Shown in pieces: positions 41,956 to 51,003 of a DNA stretch of 64,000 bases. The stretch comes from Streptomyces spororaveus. GTDB taxonomy: Bacteria; Actinomycetota; Actinomycetes; Streptomycetales; Streptomycetaceae. Every line of letters begins with the position of its first letter. The stretch's first letter is position 1. Where the stretch lies: contig NZ_BNED01000005.1 of the NCBI RefSeq assembly GCF_016755875.1, positions 7,763,501-7,827,500 on the forward strand. Reading direction: 5' to 3'. The notes beneath the pieces were generated by a model, which was not told the DNA's origin, did no database searches, and saw only the letters and a list, made by a program, of their open reading frames with translations. The position numbers and the translations under genes are program-made.

Positions 41956-43461
41956 ATGACGACTTACCCGCACAAGGCCATGCTCCTCGCCCTCGCCACG
42001 GCCACCGTGGCGGCCGGCCTGACCGCGACCGCCGCACCGGCCGTGGCCCGGACCGCACCCGCCGCCCCGCAGCTCACATGGCACCGCTGCACCCAACCGG
42101 ACGCCCTCGCCGCCCAGGAGTGCGCCGAACTGCCCGTCCCGCTCGACTACGACGACCCCGGCGGCCGACAGCTCACCGTCGCCGTCTCCCGTATCCGCAG
42201 CGACCGCCCCGAGGCCCGGCGCGGCACCCTCGTCGTCATCCCCGGCGGACCCGGCGGATCCGGTGTGCAGCGCCTGACGCAGAAGGGCGACGCCCTGCGG
42301 CGCGAGCTCGGCGGGGCCTACGACCTCGTCGCCTTCGACCCCCGGGGAGTGGGCGCCAGCACCACCGCGAGCTGCGACCTCGCCCCCGAGGACCGGTACC
42401 TGACCAGCCTGCGGTCCTGGCCGGGCCCGAACGGCGAGATCACCGAGAACATCGCCCGGTCCCGGCGCATCGCCGAGGCCTGCGCCCGCAACGGCGGCCC
42501 CGAACTGCGCAGTTTCACCACGGCCAACCAGGTCCGCGACATGGACCGCTTCCGCGAGGCGCTCGGCGAGCGGAAACTCTCCGCCTGGGGCACCTCGTAC
42601 GGGACCTACGTGGGCGCCGTCTACGCGCAGAAGTACCCCCGGCACACCGACCGCTGGGTCCTCGACAGCAGCGGCGACCCCGACCCGAAGCGGGTCGCCC
42701 GCGGCTGGCTGGCCAACATGGCGCAGGGCGCCGCGGACCGCCTCCCCGACTTCGCCGCCTGGGCGGCCCACCCCGACCGGGACCTGGACGGCCTGCGGCT
42801 GGCCGGGGAAGCACGGGGGGTGGAGCCTCTCCTCGTCTCGCTCGCGGCCCGACTGGACCAGGAGCCGAGGGCGACGACGACCCCCGGAGTGCCGCTGACC
42901 GGCAACGGCCTGCGCCAGGCCCTCCAGAACGCGCTCTACGCCGACGCCGCCTTCGCCCCCTTCGCCCGGCTCGTGCGGTCGGCCCAGGACCCGGCGGGGA
43001 CGCCGGTGCTCCCGAGGGAGCTCGCCGCGCCCATCCGGAACGAGGACGCGGCGCTCATGGTCAGCGTCATCTGCAACGACGTGGCATGGCCGGACGTGCC
43101 CATGGCCTCCTACCGGCGGGCCGTCGAAGAGGACCGCGCCCGGCATCCGCTCACCGCCGGCATGCCGGTGAACGTACTGCCCTGCTCCTTCTGGAAGACG
43201 CCCGCGCAGAAGCCGACCCGGATCACCGACGACGGCCCCTCCGGCATCCTCATGCTGCAGAGCCGCCGGGACCCGGCCACCCCGCTCTTCGGGGCCCTGA
43301 AGATGCGCGAGGCGCTGGGCGACCGCGCCCGCCTGGTCACCGTCGAGCAGGGCGGCCACGGGCTGTACCTCGGCAATGGCAACGCCTGCGGGAACCGGGC
43401 CGTCACCGAGTTCCTCACGACCGGCCGCCGCCCGGCCCGGGACACGGACTGCGCGAACTGA
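41956..43461 (+). CDS. Secreted alpha/beta-hydrolase, tripeptidyl aminopeptidase type
   Basis: A 501-residue exported peptidase of the S33 (TAP-like) group. Signal peptide: KAMLLALATATVAAGLTATAAPAVA. The oxyanion loop is VVIPGGPGGSG, the nucleophile is Ser214 in AWGTSYGTYVG, and the lid holds VAFDPRGVGAS. The C-terminal TAP domain (SGILMLQSRRDPATPLFGALKMREAL, and GGHGLYLGNGNACGNRAVTEF) supplies Asp and His. Two further Cys suggest disulfides. ATG at 41956. Confidence 0.92.
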   Translation: MTTYPHKAMLLALATATVAAGLTATAAPAVARTAPAAPQLTWHRCTQPDALAAQECAELPVPLDYDDPGGRQLTVAVSRIRSDRPEARRGTLVVIPGGPGGSGVQRLTQKGDALRRELGGAYDLVAFDPRGVGASTTASCDLAPEDRYLTSLRSWPGPNGEITENIARSRRIAEACARNGGPELRSFTTANQVRDMDRFREALGERKLSAWGTSYGTYVGAVYAQKYPRHTDRWVLDSSGDPDPKRVARGWLANMAQGAADRLPDFAAWAAHPDRDLDGLRLAGEARGVEPLLVSLAARLDQEPRATTTPGVPLTGNGLRQALQNALYADAAFAPFARLVRSAQDPAGTPVLPRELAAPIRNEDAALMVSVICNDVAWPDVPMASYRRAVEEDRARHPLTAGMPVNVLPCSFWKTPAQKPTRITDDGPSGILMLQSRRDPATPLFGALKMREALGDRARLVTVEQGGHGLYLGNGNACGNRAVTEFLTTGRRPARDTDCAN

Positions 43462-43802
43462 AAGGTCGTGTTTCCTCGCGAGTGACCTCCGGGCAGGGTA
43501 CCCGCCCACCTCCCCGTCACCGTCCCGGTCCCGCGCAACCCGTACGACGTCACCCGCCTCGCCCGGGTGACGGCGGACCCGGCCGCGCCGCTGCTCTCCG
43601 AGGGCGAACTCCGGTCCGCCACACGGCTTTCAGTGGCCGGGGCCGGCTCCCGCGGCTGCCTCCCGTTTCTCCTCCCGCCCCACTTTCCGTACGGCCTTGG
43701 CCCCGGATATCCATCCGTACTTGTGGGTACTGCGGCCGAATGGCGCCGGATTTGATAGTTCTGGACTGGTCCGGTGTGAGAAAGCTGCGGGAAGGACCCG
43801 GC
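43462..43802. other. Intergenic region without a supported gene
   Basis: In this 341-bp gap no frame has coding character except a possible N-terminal extension of the next gene from an ATG at 43740. A GC-poorer patch at 43735-43760 (GGATTTGATAGTTC) may contain the promoter of the downstream small gene. GGGAAGGA at 43788-43795 is its ribosome site. Confidence 0.45.
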
Positions 43803-43976
43803 ATGTTCGATCTACTGCGCCCGGAGACCGTCATGTGCCCCTTCTGCAAGGCCACCGCCGCCGACGGAGTGGTGCGGACCTTACGGACCGGAGCAGGGTC
43901 ACTGTCGGTGACCTGGCACACCCTCAACTGCCCGCACTACGCGGCCGACCGGATCCTCGCCGAGAAGGAGGGCTGA
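43803..43976 (+). CDS. Small CPxC zinc-ribbon-like protein
   Basis: A 57-residue protein: MCPFCKATAADGVVRTLRTGAG then a late NCPHYAADRIL. CPFC and CPHY offer a Cys-Cys-Cys-His set that could bind zinc. GGGAAGGA lies eight bases before the ATG at 43803. A longer version from the ATG at 43740 adds LIVLDWSGVRKLREG. No family is recognised. Codon bias is normal. Confidence 0.5.
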   Translation: MFDLLRPETVMCPFCKATAADGVVRTLRTGAGSLSVTWHTLNCPHYAADRILAEKEG

Positions 43977-44068
43977 CCCGGGCCCTCCCGGACCGCTCCG
44001 GGCTCGGCGACATGCGCGACCGGATCCGTGCGGCGAGGATGAGGGGGACCGGCGACGAGGAGCGGCGC

Positions 44069-45409
44069 ATGACCAGTCCAGCTGAGCGGCTCCGGCGCGG
44101 ACGGGCCGTCCGCAAGATCACGGGCCGGGCCGCGCACGGGCGGTGGACCGCTGCGCCGGACCGGCCCGACCCCGTCGAGGTACTCCAGCGCCAGGGCGCC
44201 GACCGGGTGCCCGAGCTGCTTCCGATCCGCTACGGCCGAATGGCGGCATCGCCGCTCGCCTTCCTGCGCGGCGCCGCGGCCGTCATGGCCGCCGACCTCG
44301 CCACCGGCCCGCAGACCGGCCTCACCGTCCAGCTGTGCGGGGACGCGCACCTGCTCAACTTCGGCATGTTCGCCTCACCCGAACGCGCCCTGCTCTTCGA
44401 CCTCAACGACTTCGACGAGACCTTCCCGGGCCCCTTCGAATGGGACGTCAAACGGCTCGCCGCGAGCGTCGCGGTGGCCGCCCGCGACAACGGGCACGGC
44501 GACGACCGCGCCGCGCAGGCGGCCCTCGGCGCCGCCCGGGCCTACCGCCGGACGATCCGGGAGCTCGCCGGACACCGCGAGCTGGAGGTCTGGTACCACC
44601 GGATCGACACCGCCGAGCTGCCGCCCCTCATCGGCAAGCCCGAAATGCGCGACCGGGTGGAGGCCAACCTGGCGCGCGCCCGCCGCCGTACCAGCCTGCA
44701 CGCGCTCGGCAAGCTCACAGAGGTCCGCGACGGGCGCCGGCGGATCATCCACGACCCCCCGCTGCTGGAGCCGCTCGCCCGGGCGGACTCACGCGAGGTC
44801 GACCGGATCTTCGGCACGTACCGCAGCACCCTCGCCGAGGAACGCCGCCTCCTGCTCGACCGCTTCCGCTTCGCTGACGCGGCACGCAAGGTGGTCGGCG
44901 TCGGGAGCGTGGGGACCCGCTGCTTCATCGTGCTGCTGCTCGGCCGCGACGCCGACGACCCGCTCTTCCTGCAGATCAAGGAGGCCGTGCCGTCCGTCCT
45001 GCAAGGCCACCTCCCGGCCGACGGGCACGATCACCAAGGGCACCGGGTGGTCGCAGGCCAGCGGCGCATGCAGGCCGCGGGCGACATCTTCCTCGGCTGG
45101 ACGACCGGACCCGCCGGCCGCCACTTCTACGGCCGGCAGCTGCGCGACATGAAGGGGTCGGCCGAAGTCGCCGGCATGTCCCCCGGCCTGCTGCGGCGGT
45201 ACGCCGAGCTGTGCGGCAGAACCCTGGCCCGCGCCCACGCCCGTACCGGGGACCGCATCGCCATCGCGGGCTACCTCGGCGGCGCCGACACCTTCGACCG
45301 CGCCGTGGCGGGCTTCGCGCTCCGCTACGCGGACCGGACCCTCGCCGACCACGCGCTGCTGACCGCCGCGATCGCCGACGGACGGCTCACCGCCACCCCC
45401 GGCGTCTGA
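44069..45409 (+). CDS. DUF2252 family protein
   Basis: A 446-residue protein of the DUF2252 group, predicted to be kinase-fold-like. Seen: RVPELLPIRYGRMAASPLAFLRGAAAVMAADLA, VQLCGDAHLLNFGMFASPERALLFDLNDFDETFPGPFEWDVKRLAASV (HLxNFG and DxNDFDE, the strongest marks), KVVGVGSVGTRCFIVLLLG, FLQIKEAVPSVL. Enzymatic activity is unknown. Start ATG at 44069 follows GAGGAG; an ATG at 44012 is less likely. Its stop codon lies in a 26-bp palindrome. Confidence 0.88.
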   Translation: MTSPAERLRRGRAVRKITGRAAHGRWTAAPDRPDPVEVLQRQGADRVPELLPIRYGRMAASPLAFLRGAAAVMAADLATGPQTGLTVQLCGDAHLLNFGMFASPERALLFDLNDFDETFPGPFEWDVKRLAASVAVAARDNGHGDDRAAQAALGAARAYRRTIRELAGHRELEVWYHRIDTAELPPLIGKPEMRDRVEANLARARRRTSLHALGKLTEVRDGRRRIIHDPPLLEPLARADSREVDRIFGTYRSTLAEERRLLLDRFRFADAARKVVGVGSVGTRCFIVLLLGRDADDPLFLQIKEAVPSVLQGHLPADGHDHQGHRVVAGQRRMQAAGDIFLGWTTGPAGRHFYGRQLRDMKGSAEVAGMSPGLLRRYAELCGRTLARAHARTGDRIAIAGYLGGADTFDRAVAGFALRYADRTLADHALLTAAIADGRLTATPGV

Positions 45410-45429
45410 GACCCCGCGGGGTCTCAGAC
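45404..45429. terminator. 26-bp perfect palindrome containing both convergent stop codons
   Basis: GTCTGAGACCCCG at 45404-45416 with its exact complement at 45417-45429. The TGA of the DUF2252 gene (45407-45409) and the TGA of the MFS gene (complement of 45424-45426) are each in one arm, so the last coding bases of both genes form the bidirectional terminator. Confidence 0.85.
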
Positions 45430-46716
45430 CGGCGCCCCGCTCGGCTCCGCCTCCCGGGCCGCCCGGCGGCGCAGCGCGTCCTCGTCGGTGTCGGCGTCGT
45501 AGGAGATCAGCTTCGGCAGCAGGGCGGCCAGTACCGCCACCGAGGCCACGCAGGCCAGCCCGCCGCCCCAGAAGGCCGAACGGGTGCCGGTCCAGCCGGC
45601 CATGGTGCCCGCCCGGACCTGTCCCAGCTGCGGTCCCACGCTGTACGAGAGCACCTCGATGCCCGCGAGCCGGCCCCGCAGCTCCTCCGGGATCGTCTGG
45701 TTCCAGATCGTCGCCCGGCCCAGCCCGCTCACCATGTCGCCCGCGCCCGCCACCGCGAGGCACAGCAGCACGAGCCAGATGCCCGAGGAGGCGCCGGCCC
45801 CCGCGACCGCCAGGCCCCAGACCGCCGCCCCGAACACCACCAGCAGGCCGTGCCGGCGTATCCGGGACATCCAGCCGCTGGTCATGCCGAGCACCAGCGA
45901 GCCCACCGCCCCGGCCGCGTACATCAGGCCCAGCGCCCACACCGCGTCGAGCTCGTCCGCGAGGAAGGGGTAGATCGCGTTCGGGAAGGCGAAGAACATC
46001 GCCGCCAGGTCGACCGCGTACGTCCCCAGCAGCACGGGCCGGCTCCACGCGTACCGCGCGCCCTCGGCGATGCCGCGCAGCGACGGGCGCTCGGCGCCCT
46101 TCACCGGCGGCGCCGGACTGAGCCGCAGGCACAGCAGTACGGAGGCGAGGAACCCGAGGACGGTGACGGAGTAGGCCGCGGCGTGACCGGCGAACGCGAC
46201 CACCACACCGGCCAGTGCCGGACCGGCGATCGCGCCGAACTGGTAGCGCAGCCCGTTGAGCGCGGCGGCGGCCGTCAGCTGATCGTGCGGCACGATCCGC
46301 GCCATCAGCGAGTCCAGGGCCGGCCGCTGGAGCCCGCTCAGCGCCGACACGCCCGCCGCGACCACGTACAGCGGCCACAGCAGCGGATCCGGCAGCAGCG
46401 CGTTCACCAGCAGCACCAGGGCGAGGACCCCGAGCCCGGCCTCGGTCAGCAGGATCATCCGGCGCCGGTCGACCGCGTCGGCGAGGGCGCCCCCGTAGAG
46501 CCCGAAGACCACCAGCGGGACGAGCTCCACCGCACCCATGGCACCGACCGCCAGCGGCGAGTCCGTCAGGTGCTTGATCTGCAGCGGCAGCGCGATCATG
46601 GCCATGAACGAGCCGAAGTACGTCACCGTGCCCTGGTAGAACAGCAGCCTGAACTCACGACCGGAACGGAACGGGGCGAAATCGGGCAGTATGGCGGCCC
46701 ACCGGGAAGTGCTCAC
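45424..46716 (-). CDS. MFS transporter
   Basis: A 430-residue major facilitator with 12 predicted helices. Seen: FRLLFYQGTVTYFGSFMAMIALPLQIKHLTDSPLAVGAMGAVELVPLVVFGLYGGALADAVDRRRMILLTE (loop 2-3 signature GGALADAVDRRR), ALNGLRYQFGAIAGPALAGVVVA, and a second half with the same pattern. It resembles the enterobactin exporter EntS type. The GTG at 46716 is chosen because it yields the normal short N-terminus. Substrate unknown. Confidence 0.9.
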   Translation of the reverse strand: MSTSRWAAILPDFAPFRSGREFRLLFYQGTVTYFGSFMAMIALPLQIKHLTDSPLAVGAMGAVELVPLVVFGLYGGALADAVDRRRMILLTEAGLGVLALVLLVNALLPDPLLWPLYVVAAGVSALSGLQRPALDSLMARIVPHDQLTAAAALNGLRYQFGAIAGPALAGVVVAFAGHAAAYSVTVLGFLASVLLCLRLSPAPPVKGAERPSLRGIAEGARYAWSRPVLLGTYAVDLAAMFFAFPNAIYPFLADELDAVWALGLMYAAGAVGSLVLGMTSGWMSRIRRHGLLVVFGAAVWGLAVAGAGASSGIWLVLLCLAVAGAGDMVSGLGRATIWNQTIPEELRGRLAGIEVLSYSVGPQLGQVRAGTMAGWTGTRSAFWGGGLACVASVAVLAALLPKLISYDADTDEDALRRRAAREAEPSGAPV

Positions 46717-46848
46717 GAGATGCCATCGTCCGTGGACGTCCGGCCCGGGGCAACGCATTTTCCGTGTACACGCCCCGTATCGGTCACGGACGGGCGAATC
46801 CGGAGCCCTGCGCGTGGCATCACGGGCCCGCGGTGGCACCCATGGGAC

Positions 46849-47976
46849 ATGCCGCCGGTGTCAGCGTTCCTGCGTACGGCAGCGTCGTACGCCTGGCGCC
46901 TGCTGGTGGTCGGCGCCGCCGTCTACGCGCTCTTCTCCGTGCTCGGCAAGTTCCACGAGATCGCCGTGGCGCTCTTCCTCGGCCTGGTCGTCGCCGCCCT
47001 GCTGTGGTGGCCGACCCGGCGCCTCGCGCGCGTCCTGCCCCGGTCGGTCGCCGTCGCCGTCGCCCTCCTCGGCAGCGCGCTGGTCCTGCTGGGCGTACTG
47101 ACCCTCGTCGGCACGGCGGTGGCCGGGGAGAGCACCACCTTGGCCCGGGAGTTCCGCGAGGGACTCGACAGCATCGAGGAGTACCTGGAGCGACCGCCCT
47201 TCCGGCTGAACCCGAACGCGCTCACCGACCTCCAGTCCCGCCTCGGCGAGTACGTCTCGAGCCACCGCTCCACGCTGCTCAGCCAGGCGCTCAGCGGAGC
47301 CGGGCGCCTGGTACAGGTCCTGACCGTGCTCGCCCTCGCCGCCTTCTCCTCCTTCTTCTTCCTGCACGGCGGCGACCGGCAGTGGTCCTGGTTCTGCGCG
47401 CAGCTGCCCCCGTCGGTCCGCGCCCGCGTGGGCATCGGCGGCGCCGCCGCCTGGCGTACGTTCACCGGCTACACCCGCGGGATCATCCTCGTCGCGGCGA
47501 CGAACGCGGTCCTGGTCGGCCTGGCGCTGTACTTCCTCGGGGTCCCGCTGGCCGTGCCACTGGCCCTGCTGGAGTTCTTCGCCGCGTTCATCCCGCTCGT
47601 CGGATCGCCGGTCGCGCTGGCGGTCGCCGCGGTGGTCGCGCTGGCCGCCAAGGGGCCGCTCGTCGCGGGCCTGGTGGTCGCGCTGATCGTGGTCATCGGC
47701 CAGATCGAGGGCCATCTGCTGCATCCGCTGGTGATGAGCCGGGCGGTGAGTCTGCACCCGCTGGTGGTGGCGATCTCGGTGGTCGCGGGGGCCATCGCCG
47801 CCGGGGTGGTCGGCGCGGTGGTCGCGGTCCCGCTGGTCTCGGTGACCTGGTCGGTGCACACGGCGCTGCGCGACGCCCGCCTCGCGCCCGAGGGTCCGGC
47901 GGCCGGCGACCCGACGGCCGGCGACCCGACGGCCGGCGACCCGACGCCCGGCGGCCCGCCGGGCGACGACGGCTGA
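46849..47976 (+). CDS. AI-2E family transporter
   Basis: A 375-residue membrane protein of the AI-2E/YdiK family. Helices: WRLLVVGAAVYALFSVLGKF, VALFLGLVVAALLWW, VAVAVALLGSALVLLGVLTLVG, then a helical loop (GLDSIEEYLERPP), VLTVLALAAFSSFFFLHGG, IILVAATNAVLVGLALYFLGVPLAVPLALLEFFAAFIPLVGS, and VALIVVIGQIEGHLLHPLVMSRAVSLHPLVVAISVVAGAIAAGVVGAVVAVPLVSV. The family exports small molecules or Na+; AI-2 transport is not general. The cytoplasmic tail has three GDPTA-type repeats encoded by a 15-bp tandem repeat. Start ATG at 46849. Confidence 0.88.
   Translation: MPPVSAFLRTAASYAWRLLVVGAAVYALFSVLGKFHEIAVALFLGLVVAALLWWPTRRLARVLPRSVAVAVALLGSALVLLGVLTLVGTAVAGESTTLAREFREGLDSIEEYLERPPFRLNPNALTDLQSRLGEYVSSHRSTLLSQALSGAGRLVQVLTVLALAAFSSFFFLHGGDRQWSWFCAQLPPSVRARVGIGGAAAWRTFTGYTRGIILVAATNAVLVGLALYFLGVPLAVPLALLEFFAAFIPLVGSPVALAVAAVVALAAKGPLVAGLVVALIVVIGQIEGHLLHPLVMSRAVSLHPLVVAISVVAGAIAAGVVGAVVAVPLVSVTWSVHTALRDARLAPEGPAAGDPTAGDPTAGDPTPGGPPGDDG
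47901..47945. repeat. 15-bp tandem repeat, three exact copies, in transporter tail
   Basis: GGCCGGCGACCCGAC is repeated at 47901-47915, 47916-47930 and 47931-47945, encoding AGDPT units at the C-terminus of the AI-2E transporter. Because the unit is a multiple of three, copy-number changes stay in frame. Confidence 0.9.
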
Positions 47977-48022
47977 GGGCCGGACGGCGGACACCGCCGG
48001 CCGCTTCCTGCACAATCGCCTG

Positions 48023-50059
48023 ATGAGCGATGAAGACCCCTACCTGTGGCTGGAAGACGTATCCGGCGACGCCGCCCTCGCCTGGGTGCGGGAGCGCAAT
48101 GCCGAAACCGTGGACGAGCTGACCGGTTCGCCCGGATTCAAGGTCCTCGAACAGGAGATGCGCGAGGTACTGGACGACGACGGCCGGATCCCCTGGACCG
48201 TCCGCAGAGGCGGTCACCTCTACAACTTCTGGCAGGACGCCGACCACGTACGCGGCCTGTGGCGCCGGACCACGCTGGAGGAGTACCGGACGGACCGCCC
48301 GGCCTGGGAGGTGCTCCTGGACCTCGACGCGCTCGCCGAGGCCGAGGGTGAGAAGTGGGCCTGGGCGGGCAGCCGGGTCCTGGCCCCCGAGCACCGGCAC
48401 GCCCTCGTCCTGCTGTCCCGGGACGGCGCGGACGCCTGCGTGGTGCGCGAGTTCGACCTGGAGACCCTCGCCTTCGTCGAGGACGGGTTCGCCGTCGCCG
48501 AGGCCAAGACCCGGATCGGGTGGATCGACCACGACCGGGTCTGGATCGGTACGGACTTCGGCGCCGGCTCGATGTCCTCGTCCGGCTACCCGCTCCAGGT
48601 ACGCCGCTGGCGGCGCGGCACGCCCCTCGCGGACGCCGAGCTGGTCTACGAGGGCCGGCCCACGGACCTGTCCGCCTCCGGATGGCACGACGACACCCCC
48701 GGCTTCGCCCGGGACTTCGTCCACCGGCAGATCGACTTCTGGAACCACGAGCTCTTCCTGCTCCAGGAGGACGCCGCCGGCCCGCCGCTGAAGATCGACG
48801 TCCCGGACGACGCGGGCGCCTCGGTCCACCGCCGGTGGCTAACCGTCACCACCAAGTCCCCGTGGCTCGGCCACCCCGCGGGCAGCCTGCTCGCCTTCGA
48901 CTTCGACGCCTTCCGGGCGGGGGAGCGCGAGGCCGAGGTGCTGTTCACGCCGGACGAGCGCACCGCGCTCGCCGGGTACAGCTGGACCCGCGACCACCTC
49001 ATCCTCAGCACCCGCGCCGACGTGTCCTCCCGGATGGAACTCCTCACCCCGGGCGGCGAGGGCCCCGGCGGCTGGCGTCGGGCCCCGCTGCCGGGCCTGC
49101 CACCGCTGTCCACCGCCTCGGTCACCGACACGGACCCGGACGTCGGCGACGAGTACTTCCACCAGGTCTCCGGCTTCCTCCAGCCCGCCACCCTCTACCG
49201 GGGCACGGCCGGCGACGGCCGCGAGAGCGAGAGCCTCAAGCAGAGCCCGGCGCTCTTCGACACCGCCGGCCTCGCCGTGCGCCAGTACTTCGCGACCTCC
49301 GCGGACGGCACGAGGGTGCCGTACTTCGTCGTCGGACCCGAGGACCGCCCGGGCCCGGGCCCCACCCTGCTCTACGGGTACGGCGGCTTCGAGATCTCCA
49401 TGGTCCCGCAGTACAGCGCGGTCACCGGACGGGCCTGGCTCGCGCGCGGCGGCACGTACGTCGTCGCGGGAATCCGGGGCGGGCACGAGTACGGGCCCGG
49501 CTGGCACAAGGCGGCGCTCGGCGCGAACCGGGTCCGGGCCTACGAGGACTTCGCCGCCGTCGCCCGGGACCTCACCGCCCGGGACATCACCACCCCCGCC
49601 CAGCTGGGCATCGAGGGCGGCAGCAACGGCGGGCTGCTCATGGGCGCCATGCTCACCCGCGACCCCGAACTCTTCGGCGCGGTCGTCGCGCACGTGCCGC
49701 TGCTGGACATGCTGCGCTTCCACAAGCTGCTGGCCGGAGCCAGCTGGATCGCCGAGTACGGGGATCCCGACAGCCCGGCCGACCGGCCGCACCTGGAGGG
49801 GATCTCCCCGTACCACCGGATCAGGACGGAGGGGCCCGCGTACCCGCCGCTGCTCCTGCTCACCTCGACCCGCGACGACCGGGTGCACCCGGGCCATGCC
49901 CGCAAGATGGCCGCCCGACTGCGTGAGCACGGGCATCCCGTCCTCTTCCACGAGCACCTCGGGGGCGGTCACGCGGGCGCCACCGACCACCGGCAGACGG
50001 CCTTCAACGAGGCCCTCGTCCACACCTTCCTGTGGGAGCGGCTGACCCCGCGGAAGTGA
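48023..50059 (+). CDS. Prolyl oligopeptidase-family serine peptidase
   Basis: A 678-residue cytosolic S9-type peptidase. N-terminus DPYLWLEDVSGDAALAWVRERN is typical of S9A prolyl oligopeptidases. A beta-propeller occupies ~70-410, and the catalytic domain has TLLYGYGGFEISMVPQYSAV, GGTYVVAGIRGGHEYGPGWH, nucleophile Ser534 in IEGGSNGGLLMGAML, Asp in TSTRDDRVHPGHA, and His in HLGGGHAGATDHR. No signal peptide. It cleaves short peptides after Pro or similar residues. Spacing to the AI-2E gene is 46 bp and the two could share a transcript. Confidence 0.95.
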   Translation: MSDEDPYLWLEDVSGDAALAWVRERNAETVDELTGSPGFKVLEQEMREVLDDDGRIPWTVRRGGHLYNFWQDADHVRGLWRRTTLEEYRTDRPAWEVLLDLDALAEAEGEKWAWAGSRVLAPEHRHALVLLSRDGADACVVREFDLETLAFVEDGFAVAEAKTRIGWIDHDRVWIGTDFGAGSMSSSGYPLQVRRWRRGTPLADAELVYEGRPTDLSASGWHDDTPGFARDFVHRQIDFWNHELFLLQEDAAGPPLKIDVPDDAGASVHRRWLTVTTKSPWLGHPAGSLLAFDFDAFRAGEREAEVLFTPDERTALAGYSWTRDHLILSTRADVSSRMELLTPGGEGPGGWRRAPLPGLPPLSTASVTDTDPDVGDEYFHQVSGFLQPATLYRGTAGDGRESESLKQSPALFDTAGLAVRQYFATSADGTRVPYFVVGPEDRPGPGPTLLYGYGGFEISMVPQYSAVTGRAWLARGGTYVVAGIRGGHEYGPGWHKAALGANRVRAYEDFAAVARDLTARDITTPAQLGIEGGSNGGLLMGAMLTRDPELFGAVVAHVPLLDMLRFHKLLAGASWIAEYGDPDSPADRPHLEGISPYHRIRTEGPAYPPLLLLTSTRDDRVHPGHARKMAARLREHGHPVLFHEHLGGGHAGATDHRQTAFNEALVHTFLWERLTPRK

Positions 50060-50180
50060 CCGGTCCCGGGCCGGAGGTGAACGGCAGGCATCCGTACGGG
50101 GGATTTGCGGGGTCAGACGCTGCCGAGGGCCGGGTTTTGCCCCACCATCGGCGGATGCGACCCCGGCCCGGGAGGACCCC

Positions 50181-50972
50181 ATGAGCACCCCGTACGCGTC
50201 CGCCGCCCCGTACTACGCCCGCTACCGTCCGCCGTACCCGGCAGAGCTCTACGCGCTCCTCGCGGACCGGTTCGCGCTCGACGGCTCCCGGACCGTCCTG
50301 GACCTCGGCTCCGGGCCGGGCACGCTCGGCCTGCCGCTGGCCGCGCTGGCCGAGCACGTCTACGCCGTCGACCCGGAGCCGGCCATGCTCGCCGAAGGGT
50401 GCAGGCTCGCCGAGGAGCACGGCCTCGGGAACATCTCCTGGCTGCGGGGCGACGCCGCCGGGATCGGCAGGCTGTGCCTGCCCCGGATCGACCTGTGCGT
50501 CATCGGCGGGGCGTTCCACCTGATGGACCCGGCACGGGTACCGGCCGACCTGGACGCCGTGCTCGCGCCACGTGGCGGGATCGCCGTCGTCACCTCCCTG
50601 GCGGCGGCCTGGCCGGCCGTCGTCGACGAGGTGTGCGCCCGCTTCCTCGGAGGGGTGGACGCACCGTACGACGCGCGGGACGTCCAGGACGTGCAGGGCG
50701 TGGGGGACCTGCGGGACGTCGAGGACCGGCTCGCGAAGTCGCCGTTCTCCCGCGTCGAGACCAGCACGTGGGAGAGGTCCACGCGGTACAGCGTGGACCA
50801 GGTGGTCGGCCTGCAGTTCTCCCGCGCCTGCTCCGGCCCGGCCCTGTCCGGCGACCGGAAGGACGCCTTCGAGGCCGAGCTGCGCCGCGCCCTGCTCGAC
50901 CACGACCCCGGCGGCACCTACGTCCGGACCGTCACCGTCGCGGCCACCGTCGCGACCAGGCCGCGGCGTTGA
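50181..50972 (+). CDS. SAM-dependent methyltransferase, class I
   Basis: A 263-residue Rossmann-type methyltransferase. Motif I is TVLDLGSGPGTLGLPLAAL, motif II VYAVDPEPAMLAEG, then ISWLRGDAAGIG, and IDLCVIGGAFHLMDPARV. It starts STPYASAAPYYARYRPPYP as in many methyltransferases acting on small molecules. An Asp/Val-rich insertion (DARDVQDVQGVGDLRDVED) near residue 170 is unusual. Substrate unknown. A CGGGAGGACCCC site precedes the ATG. Confidence 0.9.
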   Translation: MSTPYASAAPYYARYRPPYPAELYALLADRFALDGSRTVLDLGSGPGTLGLPLAALAEHVYAVDPEPAMLAEGCRLAEEHGLGNISWLRGDAAGIGRLCLPRIDLCVIGGAFHLMDPARVPADLDAVLAPRGGIAVVTSLAAAWPAVVDEVCARFLGGVDAPYDARDVQDVQGVGDLRDVEDRLAKSPFSRVETSTWERSTRYSVDQVVGLQFSRACSGPALSGDRKDAFEAELRRALLDHDPGGTYVRTVTVAATVATRPRR

Positions 50973-51003
50973 CCGCGGGCCCCGCCCGCCCGGCCCGCAC
51001 GCC

